NCBI GenBank assembly: GCA_004551485.1
Contig: SBLD01000020.1
Span: 1 to 59,830, forward strand
DNA from: Billgrantia azerbaijanica
GTDB lineage: Bacteria; Pseudomonadota; Gammaproteobacteria; Pseudomonadales; Halomonadaceae
Length of the DNA stretch: 59,830 nucleotides
Direction of reading: 5' to 3'
How positions within the stretch are numbered: the first letter of the stretch is position 1; each line of letters opens with the position of its first letter. The notes beneath the pieces are model-generated. The model was not told where the DNA came from and searched no databases. It was given only the letters and a program-made list of their open reading frames with translations. Below are positions 18,099 to 29,690 of the stretch, piece by piece. Position numbers and translations under genes: made by a program.

Positions 18099-19121
18099 TC
18101 AGTCGCTGTCGTTGCTCACGGCTTCGAGGTCCTCCTTGAACTGCTCGAGCAGTTTGGCGCCGGTCTCGTCGGTCATCTCGAGGAAGGCCTCCTCGACCTG
18201 CGGGGCGCGCTCCTTGAAGGCCTGGATCTGCTCCTCGTCGAGGCGCGTCACCGTGCACTCGTCACAGGCTTCCATGATCTTGTCCAGCGACTCCTCGGCG
18301 AGCCCCCGGATGTGCTCGATGGTGTGGTCGTAGGCGGCATCGGCGGCGTCGCGGATCAGTTGCTGGTCCTCCTCGGGCAGGCCGTCGAAGAAGTCCTTGT
18401 TGGCCATCATGGCGGTGGTGAACCAGCCGTGGCTCGTGAAGGTCAGGTGAGGCGAGACCTCGTAGAGGCCGCCGGACTCGATCCAGAAGATCGGGTTCTC
18501 CTGGCCGTCGATGATGCCGGTCTGCAGGCCGCCGTAGACCTCACCCCAGGGCAGCGGCGTGGGGGTCGCGCCGAAGGCGTCGTAGGTCTCCGACAGCAGG
18601 GGGTTGGTCATCACGCGGATCTTCTTGTTGTTGAAGTCCTCCGGCGAGCTGACCGGCTCGTCGGTGGTGACCACCATCTCCCCTTCCGGGTACATCTTGA
18701 GCAGTTCCAGCCCGTGCTCGGCATAGATCTCCGGGAACATCTCGTTGATCGCCTTGCTCTCCTCGAAGAACTCGAGCACGGTTTCCGTGTCGGTGGGCAT
18801 CAGATAGGGAATGAAGAAGATCTGCGCCGACGGGATCAGCGCGCCGGTGAAGCCGGGCGACTGGTTGACGAACTGCAGGATGCCGCTCAGGGTCTGGTCC
18901 ATGATGTCTTCGGATTCGCCCAGCTCGCCGAAGCGAAAGACCTGGACGCTGTGGTCGGAATTCTCCTCGATGTAGTCCTTGAAGGCGTAGGCGAAGACAT
19001 CCTGGACGTCACCTTCGTATTCCTCGTGCGCATAGCGCCAGTTGGCCGCCTGCGAGGCAGCGGCGAAGCCGAACAGCAGGGCGCCGATACTGGCAGTGGT
19101 CAACAGCTTGGTTGCCTTCAT
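18099..19121 (-). CDS. teaA: Ectoine/hydroxyectoine-binding periplasmic protein TeaA
   Basis: A 340-residue DctP-family binding protein, closely matching what I know of H. elongata TeaA (for example NWRYAHEEYEGDVQDVF and PLPWGEVYGGLQTGIIDGQE). The signal peptide is cut about SQA/A at 25-26. Residues Glu34, Arg169, Trp192, Asn209, Trp213 and Phe234 (mature 9, 144, 167, 184, 188, 209) fall where I recall ligand contacts in the TeaA structure. The start at 19121 has AAGGAGAA upstream. It is the first gene of teaABCD. Two Cys near the C-terminus (EACDEC) are extra relative to what I remember. Confidence 0.96.
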   Translation of the reverse strand: MKATKLLTTASIGALLFGFAAASQAANWRYAHEEYEGDVQDVFAYAFKDYIEENSDHSVQVFRFGELGESEDIMDQTLSGILQFVNQSPGFTGALIPSAQIFFIPYLMPTDTETVLEFFEESKAINEMFPEIYAEHGLELLKMYPEGEMVVTTDEPVSSPEDFNNKKIRVMTNPLLSETYDAFGATPTPLPWGEVYGGLQTGIIDGQENPIFWIESGGLYEVSPHLTFTSHGWFTTAMMANKDFFDGLPEEDQQLIRDAADAAYDHTIEHIRGLAEESLDKIMEACDECTVTRLDEEQIQAFKERAPQVEEAFLEMTDETGAKLLEQFKEDLEAVSNDSD

Positions 19122-19206
19122 TCTTGTGTTCTCCTTCACGGGTGTGGGCCTGAAAAAACGCAGTGTCCTCAGGCATCTCGCAGCACAAAGGCTGGCAGGT
19201 AGTTTC

Positions 19207-19235
19207 AGGCTAGCGTGGGCCCTATGGAGGGTCAA
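19207..19235 (-). promoter_or_regulatory. Candidate teaA promoter
   Basis: On the minus strand TTGACC (19230-19235) and TAGCCT (19207-19212) are separated by 17 bases. The -35 overlaps the last codons of the upstream gene. The leader to the teaA ATG is about 80 bases. H. elongata teaABC is osmoregulated; the CTAGCCT also partly resembles a sigma-38 -10. Confidence 0.45.
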
Positions 19236-19746
19236 GCTGGCTTTCGAGGGTTTGCAGTGCGCTAAGTTGTGATTTTTTCTGCAATTGCCAACGCCCCGCC
19301 AACGTTCTTGCCAGCGCTGGACGAGGCAGGGGAAGCGCGGTCAGCTCGGCGTCGTGCTCGGCGAGATGCTGCAGTCGATGCAGGGTCTCGCGTTCGGCGG
19401 CAAGTTCGGCGCGCTGCAGCTCGCGGCGCACGTCGGCCACGCCGGGGGCGTGGCGGGCCGCGGGCTTGAGGCGGCGGCGCAGGGTGCGCAGGGGAAGGGT
19501 GACCTCACGCTGCCAGCGGCGCACCGCCGCCAGCGCCGGCGGCTCGCCGGCGAGAAGGGCGCCGTGGTGGTAGAGCCAGGCGTGCCACAGCAGTTCGCAG
19601 ACGTCCAGGCCGGCCTCGTCCTGCAGCATCAGGCAGGCGGCCTCGACGCCGTCGCGCGCATAGAGCGCCAGGGCGAAGTCCCACAGCGGGACATCGGCCA
19701 GGCGCCTCCGCAGGGCCTGCTCCCTTGAGGTAGAATCGTCGTGCAT
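19222..19746 (-). CDS. TIGR02444-family protein
   Basis: A 174-residue, mostly helical cytosolic protein of the uncharacterised TIGR02444 family. The diagnostic start is PLWDFALALYARDGVEAACL, then LQDEAGLDVCELLWHAWLYHHG and WQREVTLPLRTLRRRLK. The C-terminal half is Ala/Leu/Arg-rich coiled coil. The ATG at 19746 is preferred over the one at 19794. It is divergent from the ABC-F gene (71 bases between starts), the arrangement often seen for this family. Function unknown. Confidence 0.82.
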   Translation of the reverse strand: MHDDSTSREQALRRRLADVPLWDFALALYARDGVEAACLMLQDEAGLDVCELLWHAWLYHHGALLAGEPPALAAVRRWQREVTLPLRTLRRRLKPAARHAPGVADVRRELQRAELAAERETLHRLQHLAEHDAELTALPLPRPALARTLAGRWQLQKKSQLSALQTLESQLDPP

Positions 19747-19817
19747 GATCCGGCCGCTCGCTGCGGTGGGTTGTCTCCCGCTATCGCCACTCACCCCTCA
19801 CGACACGGGGAGTCTGC

Positions 19818-21760
<1,943 letters not shown>

Positions 21761-21764
<4 letters not shown>

Positions 21765-22198
21765 CTCTCCAGCAGGAAGGTCACCGGCCCGTCGTTGACC
21801 AGCGCGACCTGCATGTCCGCCGCGAACTCGCCGCTGGCCACGTTCGGCCAGGCGGCCCGGGCGCGTTCGAGCAGGTAGTGGAAGAGGCGCTCGCCCTCGG
21901 CCGGCGGGGCGGCGCTGGAGAAGCTGGGCCGCAGCCCCTTGCGGGTGTCGGCGGCCAGGGTGAACTGCGAGACCAGCAGCAGGCCGCCCTCGACCTGCCG
22001 CAGGTCGAGGTTCATCTTGCCCTCGGTATCGCTGAAGACCCGGTAGTGCAGCAGCTTGTGCAGCAGCTTGTCGGCGGCCGCCTCGTCGTCCCCCTTCTCG
22101 ACACCGACCAGGGCCAGCAGGCCGTGGTCGATGGCCCCCACCTGCCGATCCGCGACCGCCACGCTGGCGTGCCGGACGCGTTGTATCAGGGCTTTCAT
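21761..22198 (-). CDS. dtd: D-aminoacyl-tRNA deacylase
   Basis: A 145-residue, full-length Dtd homodimer subunit. It removes D-amino acids and glycine mischarged onto tRNA. The active-site motifs are [12 protein letters not shown] (about 77-88) and the Gly-cisPro motif in [11 protein letters not shown] at the C-terminus. Its stop codon overlaps the stop of the convergent ABC-F gene within TTAA at 21761-21764. Confidence 0.96.
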
Positions 22199-22245
22199 CC
22201 GCCGTGCTTCCTCCTGCCTGTCCTGCCTGTGGATCGGGTGGCAAG

Positions 22246-22267
22246 GGTAGCACGATGGGGTGCTACC
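22246..22267. other. Hairpin across the stop codon of the tandem USP gene
   Basis: GGTAGCAC (22246-22253) pairs with GTGCTACC (22260-22267), 6-base loop. The universal stress gene's stop codon lies in the stem. There is no T-run, so it is at best a 3'-end stabiliser. Confidence 0.35.
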
Positions 22268-23108
22268 AGGCGCGGCACAGCATGATGTCGCAATGCGGCT
22301 CGGTGAGCAGGGCCTCGGTGATGTGCCCCTGGCGCCCCAGCTGGCCGCGGCTGCCGAGCGCCAGCAGGTCCGGGGGCTGGCGGCGCAGGTGGGTCAGCAG
22401 CACCTCGAGCGGGTCGCCCTGCTCGAGCACCAGTTCCAGGTCGGGGACATCGTCGAGCTCGCTCATCAGCTGGTCGGTCTCGCGCTCGAGCTGGGCGCGC
22501 AGGCGTTCCACCTCGCGGTCGCGCCAGCGCGCGTAGTCGCTGTCGGAGCCCAGCTCCCGCTCGCCGGGGATCTCCCAGGCGTGCAGCAGGGTGAGGTGGG
22601 CCTCGGGGAAGCGCTTGAGCGTCTCGCGCAGGATGTGGCGGGTGGCCAGCGAGAAATCCACCGGCACCAGGATCTCCTCCCAGTCGCGATTGGCCGGCTG
22701 GCTCACCGAGAGCACCGGGCAGGGCGCGCTGCGCAGCACCCGCGCCAGGGTGGTGCCGGCCACCAGGTCCGGCTGGCCGCGCTTGCGGTGCGCGCCGAGG
22801 ATGATCATGTCCACCTCGCGGTCGTGCGCCTCGCGGATGATCTCGGCGTAAGGAGCGCCGGCCACGGTCTGCAGCAGGGTGCTCGGCTCGGGCAGGGCGT
22901 AGTCTTCGCGAATGTCCGTCAGCATGGCCTGCATGTCGGCGACCACGGCGTTTTCCAGGTCGTGCAGCACGCGATGGGGCAGGTAGGGATCCAGCACGTG
23001 GACGGCATCGAGCCGTGCGCCGCTCTCGTTGGCCAGGCGGATGGCGCGGGCGAAGGCGGCGCGATTCTCGGCGGAGAGGTCGCAGGCGAACAGCAGGGTC
23101 TGGGTCAT
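22263..23108 (-). CDS. Tandem-domain universal stress protein
   Basis: A 281-residue protein of two UspA-like domains (about 1-145 and 148-281), as in UspE. Domain 1 begins [15 protein letters not shown] and ends with [32 protein letters not shown]; domain 2 begins [12 protein letters not shown] and ends [30 protein letters not shown]. Only domain 2 has something close to the G-2x-G-9x nucleotide loop, so ATP binding is uncertain in domain 1. AAGGGAGG precedes the ATG at 23108. It is monocistronic; the repeat element starts 20 bases upstream. Confidence 0.88.
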   Translation of the reverse strand: MTQTLLFACDLSAENRAAFARAIRLANESGARLDAVHVLDPYLPHRVLHDLENAVVADMQAMLTDIREDYALPEPSTLLQTVAGAPYAEIIREAHDREVDMIILGAHRKRGQPDLVAGTTLARVLRSAPCPVLSVSQPANRDWEEILVPVDFSLATRHILRETLKRFPEAHLTLLHAWEIPGERELGSDSDYARWRDREVERLRAQLERETDQLMSELDDVPDLELVLEQGDPLEVLLTHLRRQPPDLLALGSRGQLGRQGHITEALLTEPHCDIMLCRAW

Positions 23109-23127
23109 GATGACGCCCTCCCTTGAC

Positions 23128-23350
23128 GGAAACACTGCATAAATGTCTACGCGGGCAAATCACTGCGTTGCGCGCTGCTGGTGCGCCAGCCCGGTCGATC
23201 CTCACCTAGTACCGCATAGGCTCCGGTGGACTCGAGCCTTCGGCTTCTCGCCCCTTTCGGGGCCAGCCTACGGCTGTTTGTCGCTTCGCTCGGTTCTGCG
23301 CTGCGGGCGCCTTGTGCTTCATCCCGCTCGCCGATTTATTCAGCGTTTCC
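23128..23350. mobile_element. MITE-like element with terminal inverted repeats
   Basis: A 223-bp non-coding segment. The left end GGAAACACTGCATAAATG and the right end (read on the other strand) GGAAACGCTGAATAAATC match at 15 of 18 positions. The inside is full of short hairpins, such as GCCCCTTTCGGGGC and AGCCTACGGCT. No transposase frame fits. It fills most of the 311-base gap between the universal stress gene and thiD. A short relative lies at 8890-8954. No target duplication is obvious. Confidence 0.7.
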
Positions 23351-23419
23351 TGAAAGACGAACCCGTCGGGGACCGCCTTCAGCATGGGTGGGGAGGCGCG
23401 GCGCTGCAAGCCTGCCGTG

Positions 23420-24232
23420 CTACCACCAGGCGTGGAAATGGTGCACCGGCCCCTGGCCGTGTCCCACGTCGAGGCGCGCGCTGGCCGCCAGCGCCGCGAC
23501 GAGCCACGCCTTGGCGGTGGCCACCGCCGTCGGCAGGTCGTCGCCGAGCGCCAGGCGGGCGGTGATCGCCGAGGAGAGCGTGCAGCCGGTGCCGTGCAGG
23601 TTGGTGGTGGCGACCCGGCTCCCCTCGAGCCAGGCCGTCGCGTCGGCGGTGACCAGCAGGTCGGGACACTCATGGCCGCTGAGGTGCCCGCCCTTGAGCA
23701 GGGTGGCCCCGGCGCCCAGCTGGCGCAGGGCCGGGGCCAGCGCCGCCATCTCCGGCCGCCCCTGCGGTGCGGCCCGGTCGAGCAGCACGGCGGCCTCCGG
23801 CAGGTTGGGGGTGATCAGGTCGGCGAGCGGCACCAGCAGCTCGCGCACCGCGGCGATGCCGGCGTCGTCGACCAGCGCATCGCCGCTCTTGGCGACCATC
23901 ACCGGATCGAGGACGATCCAGCGCGGCCGGCGCCGCTCGAGCGCTTCGCGGATCACCGCGGCGACATCGCGACTGGCGACCATGCCGATCTTCACGGCAT
24001 CGATGGCCACGTCGTCGAGCAGCGTTTCGAGCTGGGTGGCGATGAAGGCGGCCGGCACCGGGTGCACGCCGGTCACGCCACGGGTGTTCTGCGCGGTCAG
24101 GGCGGTGATCACGCTGGTACCATAGGCGCCCAGGGCCGAGAAGGCCTTGAGGTCGGCCTGGATGCCGGCGCCGCCGCAGGGGTCGGAGCCGGCGATGGTC
24201 AGGGCGTTGGGAATCGGTCGAGGCTGTGTCAT
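23420..24232 (-). CDS. thiD: Hydroxymethylpyrimidine (phosphate) kinase
   Basis: A 270-residue ribokinase-fold enzyme that phosphorylates HMP and HMP-P for thiamine synthesis. Motifs are [20 protein letters not shown] at the N-terminus, [30 protein letters not shown] near 130 and the anion-hole [17 protein letters not shown] near 210. The ATG at 24232 is preferred to one 18 bases further out. It is alone here; thiS-thiG lie 14 kb away. Confidence 0.95.
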   Translation of the reverse strand: MTQPRPIPNALTIAGSDPCGGAGIQADLKAFSALGAYGTSVITALTAQNTRGVTGVHPVPAAFIATQLETLLDDVAIDAVKIGMVASRDVAAVIREALERRRPRWIVLDPVMVAKSGDALVDDAGIAAVRELLVPLADLITPNLPEAAVLLDRAAPQGRPEMAALAPALRQLGAGATLLKGGHLSGHECPDLLVTADATAWLEGSRVATTNLHGTGCTLSSAITARLALGDDLPTAVATAKAWLVAALAASARLDVGHGQGPVHHFHAWW

Positions 24233-24277
24233 GGCGTCATGGTATCGCAAGGGGGTGTCGGTGGGTGAGCGTCACCC

Positions 24278-24706
24278 GTGTTGAGTCTGTTCGTGGTGGC
24301 CCTGGTCAGTGCCACCCTGCTGCCGGGCGGCTCCGAGGTGTGGCTGGCCCGGCTGTGGTGCCTGGGCGAACCCGCGGCCATGCTGTGGGCGGTGGCGAGT
24401 GCCGGCAACACCCTGGGTGGCCTGATCAACGTCGCCCTGGGGCGCTACGCGCGGCGCTTCCAGGAGCGGCGCTGGTTCCCCGCCTCGCGCGAAGGCCTGG
24501 CGCGCGCCGAGCGCTGGTACCGGCGCTTCGGCGAGTGGAGCCTGCTCGCCGCCTGGGCCCCGGTGGTGGGCGACCCGCTCACCGTGCTGGCCGGCGTGCT
24601 GCGCCTGCCCTGGTGGCGGGCCTGTCTGCTGATCGCCGTGGCCAAGGGGGCGCGCTACGCCGTGGTGCTGTATCTGGCGCAGCGCTGGCTCGCCCCGCTG
24701 TGTTGA
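24278..24706 (+). CDS. YqaA-family (DedA/SNARE-like) small membrane protein
   Basis: A 142-residue inner-membrane protein with a GTG start (24278). Typical YqaA features are [10 protein letters not shown] near the N-terminus, [46 protein letters not shown] (here [20 protein letters not shown]) and the final helix. The family is distantly related to DedA proteins and its function is unknown. It is divergent from thiD by 45 bases and ends 143 bases before nuoA. Confidence 0.85.
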   Translation: MLSLFVVALVSATLLPGGSEVWLARLWCLGEPAAMLWAVASAGNTLGGLINVALGRYARRFQERRWFPASREGLARAERWYRRFGEWSLLAAWAPVVGDPLTVLAGVLRLPWWRACLLIAVAKGARYAVVLYLAQRWLAPLC

Positions 24707-24723
24707 GCGCGGCCGGGGGCTTT

Positions 24724-24752
24724 CTGACAAAGTCCGTGTCATCTCCTACCCT
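24724..24752 (+). promoter_or_regulatory. Candidate nuo operon promoter
   Basis: CTGACA (24724-24729) and TACCCT (24747-24752) are 17 bases apart, 5/6 and 3/6 matches to sigma-70. The GC-rich leader of about 90 bases contains a small hairpin (CGTCCCGCATCGGGACG). No Fnr-like site was seen. Confidence 0.4.
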
Positions 24753-24849
24753 CAAGGCAGCCGTCCCGCATCGGGACGCTTGCCGATAAGGCCCGCTCCC
24801 GCCGGGCGGTATCTCGCCCGGGCCGGGCAAGGGGCCAACGAGGAGAGGC

Positions 24850-25257
24850 ATGAGCCAGACCACCAGCGCCTTGCTCGCCGAACACGGGGCGGCGGGGCTG
24901 TTCGTCCTGGCCGTCCTGACACTGTGCGCCTTCACCGCCGGCGTCGCCAGCCTGCTCGGCGGACGCAGCTGGGGACGCGCCAAGTCCCTGCCGTTCGAAT
25001 CCGGCGTGGTCGGGGCCGGCAGCGCCCGTCAGCGCTTCTCCGTCAAGTTCTACCTGGTCGCGATGCTGTTCGTGATCTTCGATATCGAGGCCGTCTACCT
25101 GTTCGGCTGGGCCGCCGCGGTCCGCGAGGTCGGCTGGCCCGGCCTGTGGGGGGCGGCCCTGTTCATCTTCATCCTGCTCGCCGGCCTGATCTACGACAGC
25201 CGCGTCGGCGCCCTGGACTGGGCGCCGCGCCGCCGATCCGTCAATCATGATTCCTGA
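24850..25257 (+). CDS. nuoA: NADH-quinone oxidoreductase subunit A
   Basis: A 135-residue membrane subunit of complex I with three helices. The loop between helices 1 and 2, LPFESGVVGAGSARQRFSVKFYLVAMLFVIFDIEA, is diagnostic (here, FESGVVG and FYLVAMLFVIFDIEAVY). GAGGAGAGGC lies before the ATG. First gene of the complete 13-gene nuo operon that runs to 39730. Confidence 0.96.
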   Translation: MSQTTSALLAEHGAAGLFVLAVLTLCAFTAGVASLLGGRSWGRAKSLPFESGVVGAGSARQRFSVKFYLVAMLFVIFDIEAVYLFGWAAAVREVGWPGLWGAALFIFILLAGLIYDSRVGALDWAPRRRSVNHDS

Positions 25258-25308
25258 CGTTCTGGCGCCCTGCACGATGTACGGCCCGGCCCGTGCTGGA
25301 GGAGTCGC

Positions 25309-25986
25309 ATGCAGTATACCCTGACGCGTGCCGACGAGAGCGTGGCGAGCGATGCCCGCTATCCGCTCGGCGAACGCCGCCGCGTCGAGGCACCCACCCA
25401 GCAGCAGCTCGAACGCCACGTCTTCACCGGCAAGCTCGACGACGTCCTCCAGGCGGTCGTCAACTGGGGCCGCAAGAATTCCCTGTGGCCCTACAACTTC
25501 GGCCTGTCATGCTGCTACGTGGAGATGACCACGGCCTTCACCGCCCCCCACGACATCGGCCGCTTCGGCTCGGAGGTCATCCGCGCCTCGCCGCGCCAGG
25601 CGGATTTCATGGTCATCGCCGGTACCGTGTTCATCAAGATGGCGCCGGTGATCCAGCAGCTCTACGACCAGATGCTCGAACCCAAGTGGGTGATCTCGAT
25701 GGGCTCCTGTGCCAACTCGGGGGGGATGTACGACATCTACTCGGTGGTGCAGGGGGTCGACAAGTTCCTCCCGGTGGACGTCTACGTGCCGGGTTGCCCG
25801 CCGCGTCCGGAGGCCTTCCTGGAGGGGCTGCGGCTGCTGCAGGATTCGATCCAGGCAGAGCGCCGGCCGCTGTCGTGGGTGGTCGGCGACCAGGGCGTCT
25901 ATCGGGCCGAACTACCTTCGCGACGCGAGACGCTGCGCGAGCGCCGCATCCACGCCACCGAACTGCGCACCCCGGATGGCGTCTGA
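25309..25986 (+). CDS. nuoB: NADH-quinone oxidoreductase subunit B
   Basis: A 225-residue peripheral subunit that holds the terminal 4Fe-4S cluster N2 next to the quinone site. The four ligands are visible: the adjacent pair in GLSCCYVEM, the Cys in [13 protein letters not shown] and the Cys in [18 protein letters not shown] lies 8 bases before the ATG. Length is normal for the E. coli-type protein. It follows nuoA by 51 bases. Confidence 0.97.
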   Translation: MQYTLTRADESVASDARYPLGERRRVEAPTQQQLERHVFTGKLDDVLQAVVNWGRKNSLWPYNFGLSCCYVEMTTAFTAPHDIGRFGSEVIRASPRQADFMVIAGTVFIKMAPVIQQLYDQMLEPKWVISMGSCANSGGMYDIYSVVQGVDKFLPVDVYVPGCPPRPEAFLEGLRLLQDSIQAERRPLSWVVGDQGVYRAELPSRRETLRERRIHATELRTPDGV

Positions 25987-26052
25987 GGCGGTAGCGGCAG
26001 TGTCATTCGGCGTCGAGCACGCGTGCATGCCAAGGGGAAGCGGAGGCGACCG

Positions 26053-27837
26053 ATGAGCCAGGCCACGCCGGCGACCGCGGCATCCCGACAGGACGAAGGG
26101 GGCGATCCCCTCGTCATCGCGCTCAGGCAGCGCCTGGGCGAACGGCGAGTTCGCGAGCAGGCCACCCTGACCGGCATGCCGGTGGTGTGGGTGGCGCGCG
26201 GGGCGCTGTGCGAGGCGCTGGCACTGCTGCGCGACATGCCCGAGCCCTTCGAGATGCTGTTCGACCTGTCGGCGATCGACGAGCGCCTGCGCACCCAGCG
26301 CGAGGGGCTGCCGGCGGCGGATTTCACCGTCTTCTACCACCTGCTGTCGGTGTCGCGGAATCGCGATGTCATGCTCAAGGTGGCGCTGGCCGAGGACGAC
26401 CTGGAACTGCCCAGCGTCGTCTCGTTGTACCCCAACGCCGACTGGTACGAGCGCGAGGTGTGGGACATGTTCGGCATCGCCTTTCGCGGCCACCCGCACC
26501 TGGTGCGTATCCTGATGCCGCCGACCTGGCACGGCCATCCGCTGCGCAAGGATTACCCGGCCCGGGCCACCGAGTTCGATCCCTACACCCTGACCGTCGA
26601 GGGCCAGGAGCGGGAGCAGCGTGCACTGCAGTTCGACCCCGAGGCGTGGGGCATGCGCCGCGAGAGCGAGGACACCGAGTTCATGTTCCTCAACCTCGGC
26701 CCCAACCACCCCTCGGCGCACGGCGCCTTTCGCATCGTGCTGCAGCTCGACGGCGAGGTGATCGTCGACTGCGTGCCGGACATCGGCTACCACCATCGCG
26801 GCGCCGAGAAGATGGGCGAGCGGCAGTCGTGGCACAGCTACATCCCCTACACCGATCGCGTCGACTACACCGGCGGGGTGGTCAACAACCTGCCCTACGT
26901 GCTGGCGGCGGAGCGGCTCGCCGGCATCGAGGTGCCGGCGCGGGTCGAGGTCATCCGCGTGATGCTGACCGAGCTGTTTCGCATCGGCAGTCACCTGCTC
27001 TTTCTCGGCACCTACCTGCAGGACCTGGGCGCGATGAGCCCGGTGTTCTACACCTTCACCGACCGCCAGAGGGCCTATGAGGTGATCGAGGCGATCACCG
27101 GCTTTCGCATGCACCCGGCGTGGTTTCGCATCGGGGGCGTGGCCCAGGACCTGCCGCAGGGCTGGGAGCGCCTGATGCAGGCGTTCCTCGACTGGATGCC
27201 GCCACGGCTGCGCGAGTACGAGCGGGCGATGATGGACAACGCCGTGGTGCGCGAGCGGACCCGGCACATCGCCGCCCACACCACGCGGGAGGCCCTGGCC
27301 TGGGGGGTGACCGGCCCCAACCTGCGCGCCACCGGCCTCGCTTTCGACCTGCGCAAGCAGCGCCCCTACTCCGGCTACGAGCAGTTCGACTTCGAGGTGC
27401 CGGTGGGCGCCAACGGCGATGCCTTCGACCGCGGCTGGATCCGTATCGAGGAGATGCGCCAGAGCCTGCGCATCATCCAGCAGTGCGTCGACCACATGCC
27501 CGCTGGCGACTACAAGGCCGACCATCCGCTGACCACCCCGCCGCCGCGCGAGCGCATGCTCGAGCACATCGAGACGCTGATCACGCACTTCCTCCAGGTT
27601 TCCTGGGGGCCGGTGCTCGAGGCCAACGAGTCGCTGGCGATGATCGAGGCGACCAAGGGCATCAACGCCTACTACCTGACCAGCGACGGCAGCACCATGA
27701 GCTACCGCACGCGCATCCGCACGCCGAGCTTCCCCCACCTGCAGCAGATCCCGGCGGTGATCCGGGGCGGGCTGGTGTCGGACCTGATCGCCCATCTGGG
27801 CAGTCTCGACTTCGTCATGGCCGACGTGGACCGCTGA
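26053..27837 (+). CDS. nuoC: NADH-quinone oxidoreductase fused subunit C/D
   Basis: A 594-residue fused NuoCD protein, as in E. coli. The NuoC part (about 1-185) ends with [20 protein letters not shown] and [20 protein letters not shown]. The NuoD part starts near 210 with [20 protein letters not shown] and carries [18 protein letters not shown], which shapes the quinone pocket, and the C-terminal [29 protein letters not shown] (family-typical [11 protein letters not shown]). I chose the ATG at 26053 with a GGAGGCGACC site; the frame runs 30 bases further upstream. Confidence 0.96.
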   Translation: MSQATPATAASRQDEGGDPLVIALRQRLGERRVREQATLTGMPVVWVARGALCEALALLRDMPEPFEMLFDLSAIDERLRTQREGLPAADFTVFYHLLSVSRNRDVMLKVALAEDDLELPSVVSLYPNADWYEREVWDMFGIAFRGHPHLVRILMPPTWHGHPLRKDYPARATEFDPYTLTVEGQEREQRALQFDPEAWGMRRESEDTEFMFLNLGPNHPSAHGAFRIVLQLDGEVIVDCVPDIGYHHRGAEKMGERQSWHSYIPYTDRVDYTGGVVNNLPYVLAAERLAGIEVPARVEVIRVMLTELFRIGSHLLFLGTYLQDLGAMSPVFYTFTDRQRAYEVIEAITGFRMHPAWFRIGGVAQDLPQGWERLMQAFLDWMPPRLREYERAMMDNAVVRERTRHIAAHTTREALAWGVTGPNLRATGLAFDLRKQRPYSGYEQFDFEVPVGANGDAFDRGWIRIEEMRQSLRIIQQCVDHMPAGDYKADHPLTTPPPRERMLEHIETLITHFLQVSWGPVLEANESLAMIEATKGINAYYLTSDGSTMSYRTRIRTPSFPHLQQIPAVIRGGLVSDLIAHLGSLDFVMADVDR

Positions 27838-27852
27838 CTCATGAGGGAACCC

Positions 27853-28362
27853 ATGAGAGAGCACCTGCAGCCCCTGGCAAGCGACGGCGACGGCTTCGTG
27901 CTCGACCTGGCAGACCGCCGCGCCATCGAGCGCGAACGCGCCCACTACGCGCAGCCGCAGGCGGCGTGCATCGAGGCGCTGAAGATCGTCCAGCGCCGTC
28001 ACGGCTGGGTGCCGGACGGCGCGATCATCGCCATCGCCGATACCCTGGGCATCGGGCCCGCCGAGGTCGAGGGCGTGGCGACCTTCTACAGCCTGATCTT
28101 CCGCCGGCCGGTGGGGCGCCACGTGATCCTGCTGTGTGACAGCAGCTCGTGCTTCCTCGGCGGTCACGAGGCGGTGCGCGACGCCCTCTCGCGCCAACTG
28201 GGCCTCGACTTCGGCGAGACCACCGCCGATGGCCGTTTCACCCTGCTGCCGGTGTGCTGCCTGGGGGCGTGCGATGGCGCGCCGGCGCTGATGATCGACG
28301 ACGACACCTATGGCCCCGTCGCGACGGAGGACGTGATGGAACTGCTGGAGAGATACCCATGA
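27853..28362 (+). CDS. nuoE: NADH-quinone oxidoreductase subunit E
   Basis: A 169-residue thioredoxin-like subunit with the 2Fe-2S cluster N1a: Cys in [12 protein letters not shown] and in [11 protein letters not shown]. The segment [18 protein letters not shown] and [17 protein letters not shown] are diagnostic. An ATG at 27841 starts right after the nuoC stop, but the ATG at 27853 has GAGGGAA upstream, so I prefer it. The stop overlaps the nuoF ATG. Confidence 0.95.
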   Translation: MREHLQPLASDGDGFVLDLADRRAIERERAHYAQPQAACIEALKIVQRRHGWVPDGAIIAIADTLGIGPAEVEGVATFYSLIFRRPVGRHVILLCDSSSCFLGGHEAVRDALSRQLGLDFGETTADGRFTLLPVCCLGACDGAPALMIDDDTYGPVATEDVMELLERYP

Positions 28363-29690
28363 CGGCGCCGCGCTACCGCAGCCGGCTGCATCAGGCGGCG
28401 CGCGAGCGCCGCCTCGAGACGCATCCGCTGACCGGGTGGTTGCGCGATGACGGGGAATGCCTTGGCCTCGACGACTATCTCGCCAAGGACGGCTACGGCG
28501 TGGTGCGCCAGGTGCTCGGGCGTCAGGATCCCGACGACGTGATCGAGACCCTCAAGGCGGCCAATGTCCGCGGTCGTGGCGGCGGCGGCTTCTCGGCGGG
28601 GGTCAAGTGGAGCCTGACGCTCAAGGGCGCGGACATGCCGCGCGGCTACTTGGTGTGCAACGCCGACGAGATGGAGCCCGGCACCTTCAAGGACCGGCTG
28701 TTGCTCGAGCAAGTGCCGCATCTGCTGCTCGAGGGCATGATCCTCGGTGGCTACGCCAACGATGCGTTCTACGGCTACATCTTCCTGCGCGGCGAATACG
28801 TCGCGGCGGCGCGCGCGCTAAGCCGTGCGATCGAGGAGGCCCGGGCCGCCGGCTGGCTGGGCCGCGACATCGCCGGCAGCGGCTTCGACTTCGACATCGC
28901 CCTGCACACCGGGGCCGGTCGCTATATCTGCGGCGAGGAGACCGCGCTGATCAACTCGCTGGAAGGCCGGCGCGCCAATCCGCGGGCCAAGCCGCCCTTC
29001 CCCGGCCAGTCCGGCGCCTGGGGCAGGCCCACCGTGGTCAACAACGTCGAGACGCTGTGCAACGTGCCGGCGGTGCTGCGCTTCGGCGCCGACTGGTATC
29101 AGGGGCTCTCGGGAGCGCGCAGCGACGACGGCGGCACCAAGCTCTACGGCGTCTCGGGCCGGGTGCATCGCCCCGGGCTGTGGGAGCTGCCCATGGGCAC
29201 CCCGGCGGGCGAACTGCTCGACCGCGCCGGGGGCCTGCGCGACGGGCGCGCGCTCAAGGCGTGGCTGCCCGGCGGTGGCAGCACCGGCTTCCTGCTGCCC
29301 GAGCACCTCGACCTGGCGCTCGACTTCGACACCATCGGCCAGGCCGGCAGCCGCCTGGGCACCGGCATCCTCGCGCTGGTGGCCGACGACCAGAGCCTGG
29401 TCGCACTGGTGCGCAACCTGGAGGCGTTCTTCGCCCGCGAATCCTGCGGCTGGTGCACGCCCTGCCGCGACGGCCTGCCGTGGGCGGCCGAGCTGCTGCG
29501 CGCCCTGGAGCGGGGGGACGGGCGGCCGGGCGACATCGAGCGGCTCGAGGCGCTGGCCGCGGACCAGGGCCCCGGCAAGACCTTCTGTGCCCATGCGCCC
29601 GGCGCGGCCATGCCGCTGGCCTCGGCGATCCGCTGTTTCCGCGAGGAGTTCGAACGCGGTATCGCCGCCCCGGGCAAGGAGGCACGCTGA
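28359..29690 (+). CDS. nuoF: NADH-quinone oxidoreductase subunit F
   Basis: A 443-residue subunit that binds NADH and FMN and carries cluster N3. The nucleotide loop [13 protein letters not shown] lies near 70, [14 protein letters not shown] near 190, and the 4Fe-4S ligands in [12 protein letters not shown] near 363 with the fourth Cys in [12 protein letters not shown]. It starts inside the nuoE stop (ATGA) and its stop touches the nuoG start (TGATG). Confidence 0.97.
   Translation: MTAPRYRSRLHQAARERRLETHPLTGWLRDDGECLGLDDYLAKDGYGVVRQVLGRQDPDDVIETLKAANVRGRGGGGFSAGVKWSLTLKGADMPRGYLVCNADEMEPGTFKDRLLLEQVPHLLLEGMILGGYANDAFYGYIFLRGEYVAAARALSRAIEEARAAGWLGRDIAGSGFDFDIALHTGAGRYICGEETALINSLEGRRANPRAKPPFPGQSGAWGRPTVVNNVETLCNVPAVLRFGADWYQGLSGARSDDGGTKLYGVSGRVHRPGLWELPMGTPAGELLDRAGGLRDGRALKAWLPGGGSTGFLLPEHLDLALDFDTIGQAGSRLGTGILALVADDQSLVALVRNLEAFFARESCGWCTPCRDGLPWAAELLRALERGDGRPGDIERLEALAADQGPGKTFCAHAPGAAMPLASAIRCFREEFERGIAAPGKEAR

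Noticed and set aside
23226-24268. Plus-strand frames over thiD and the repeat element
   Set aside because: They begin in the repeat and run antisense to thiD; composition is shadow-like.
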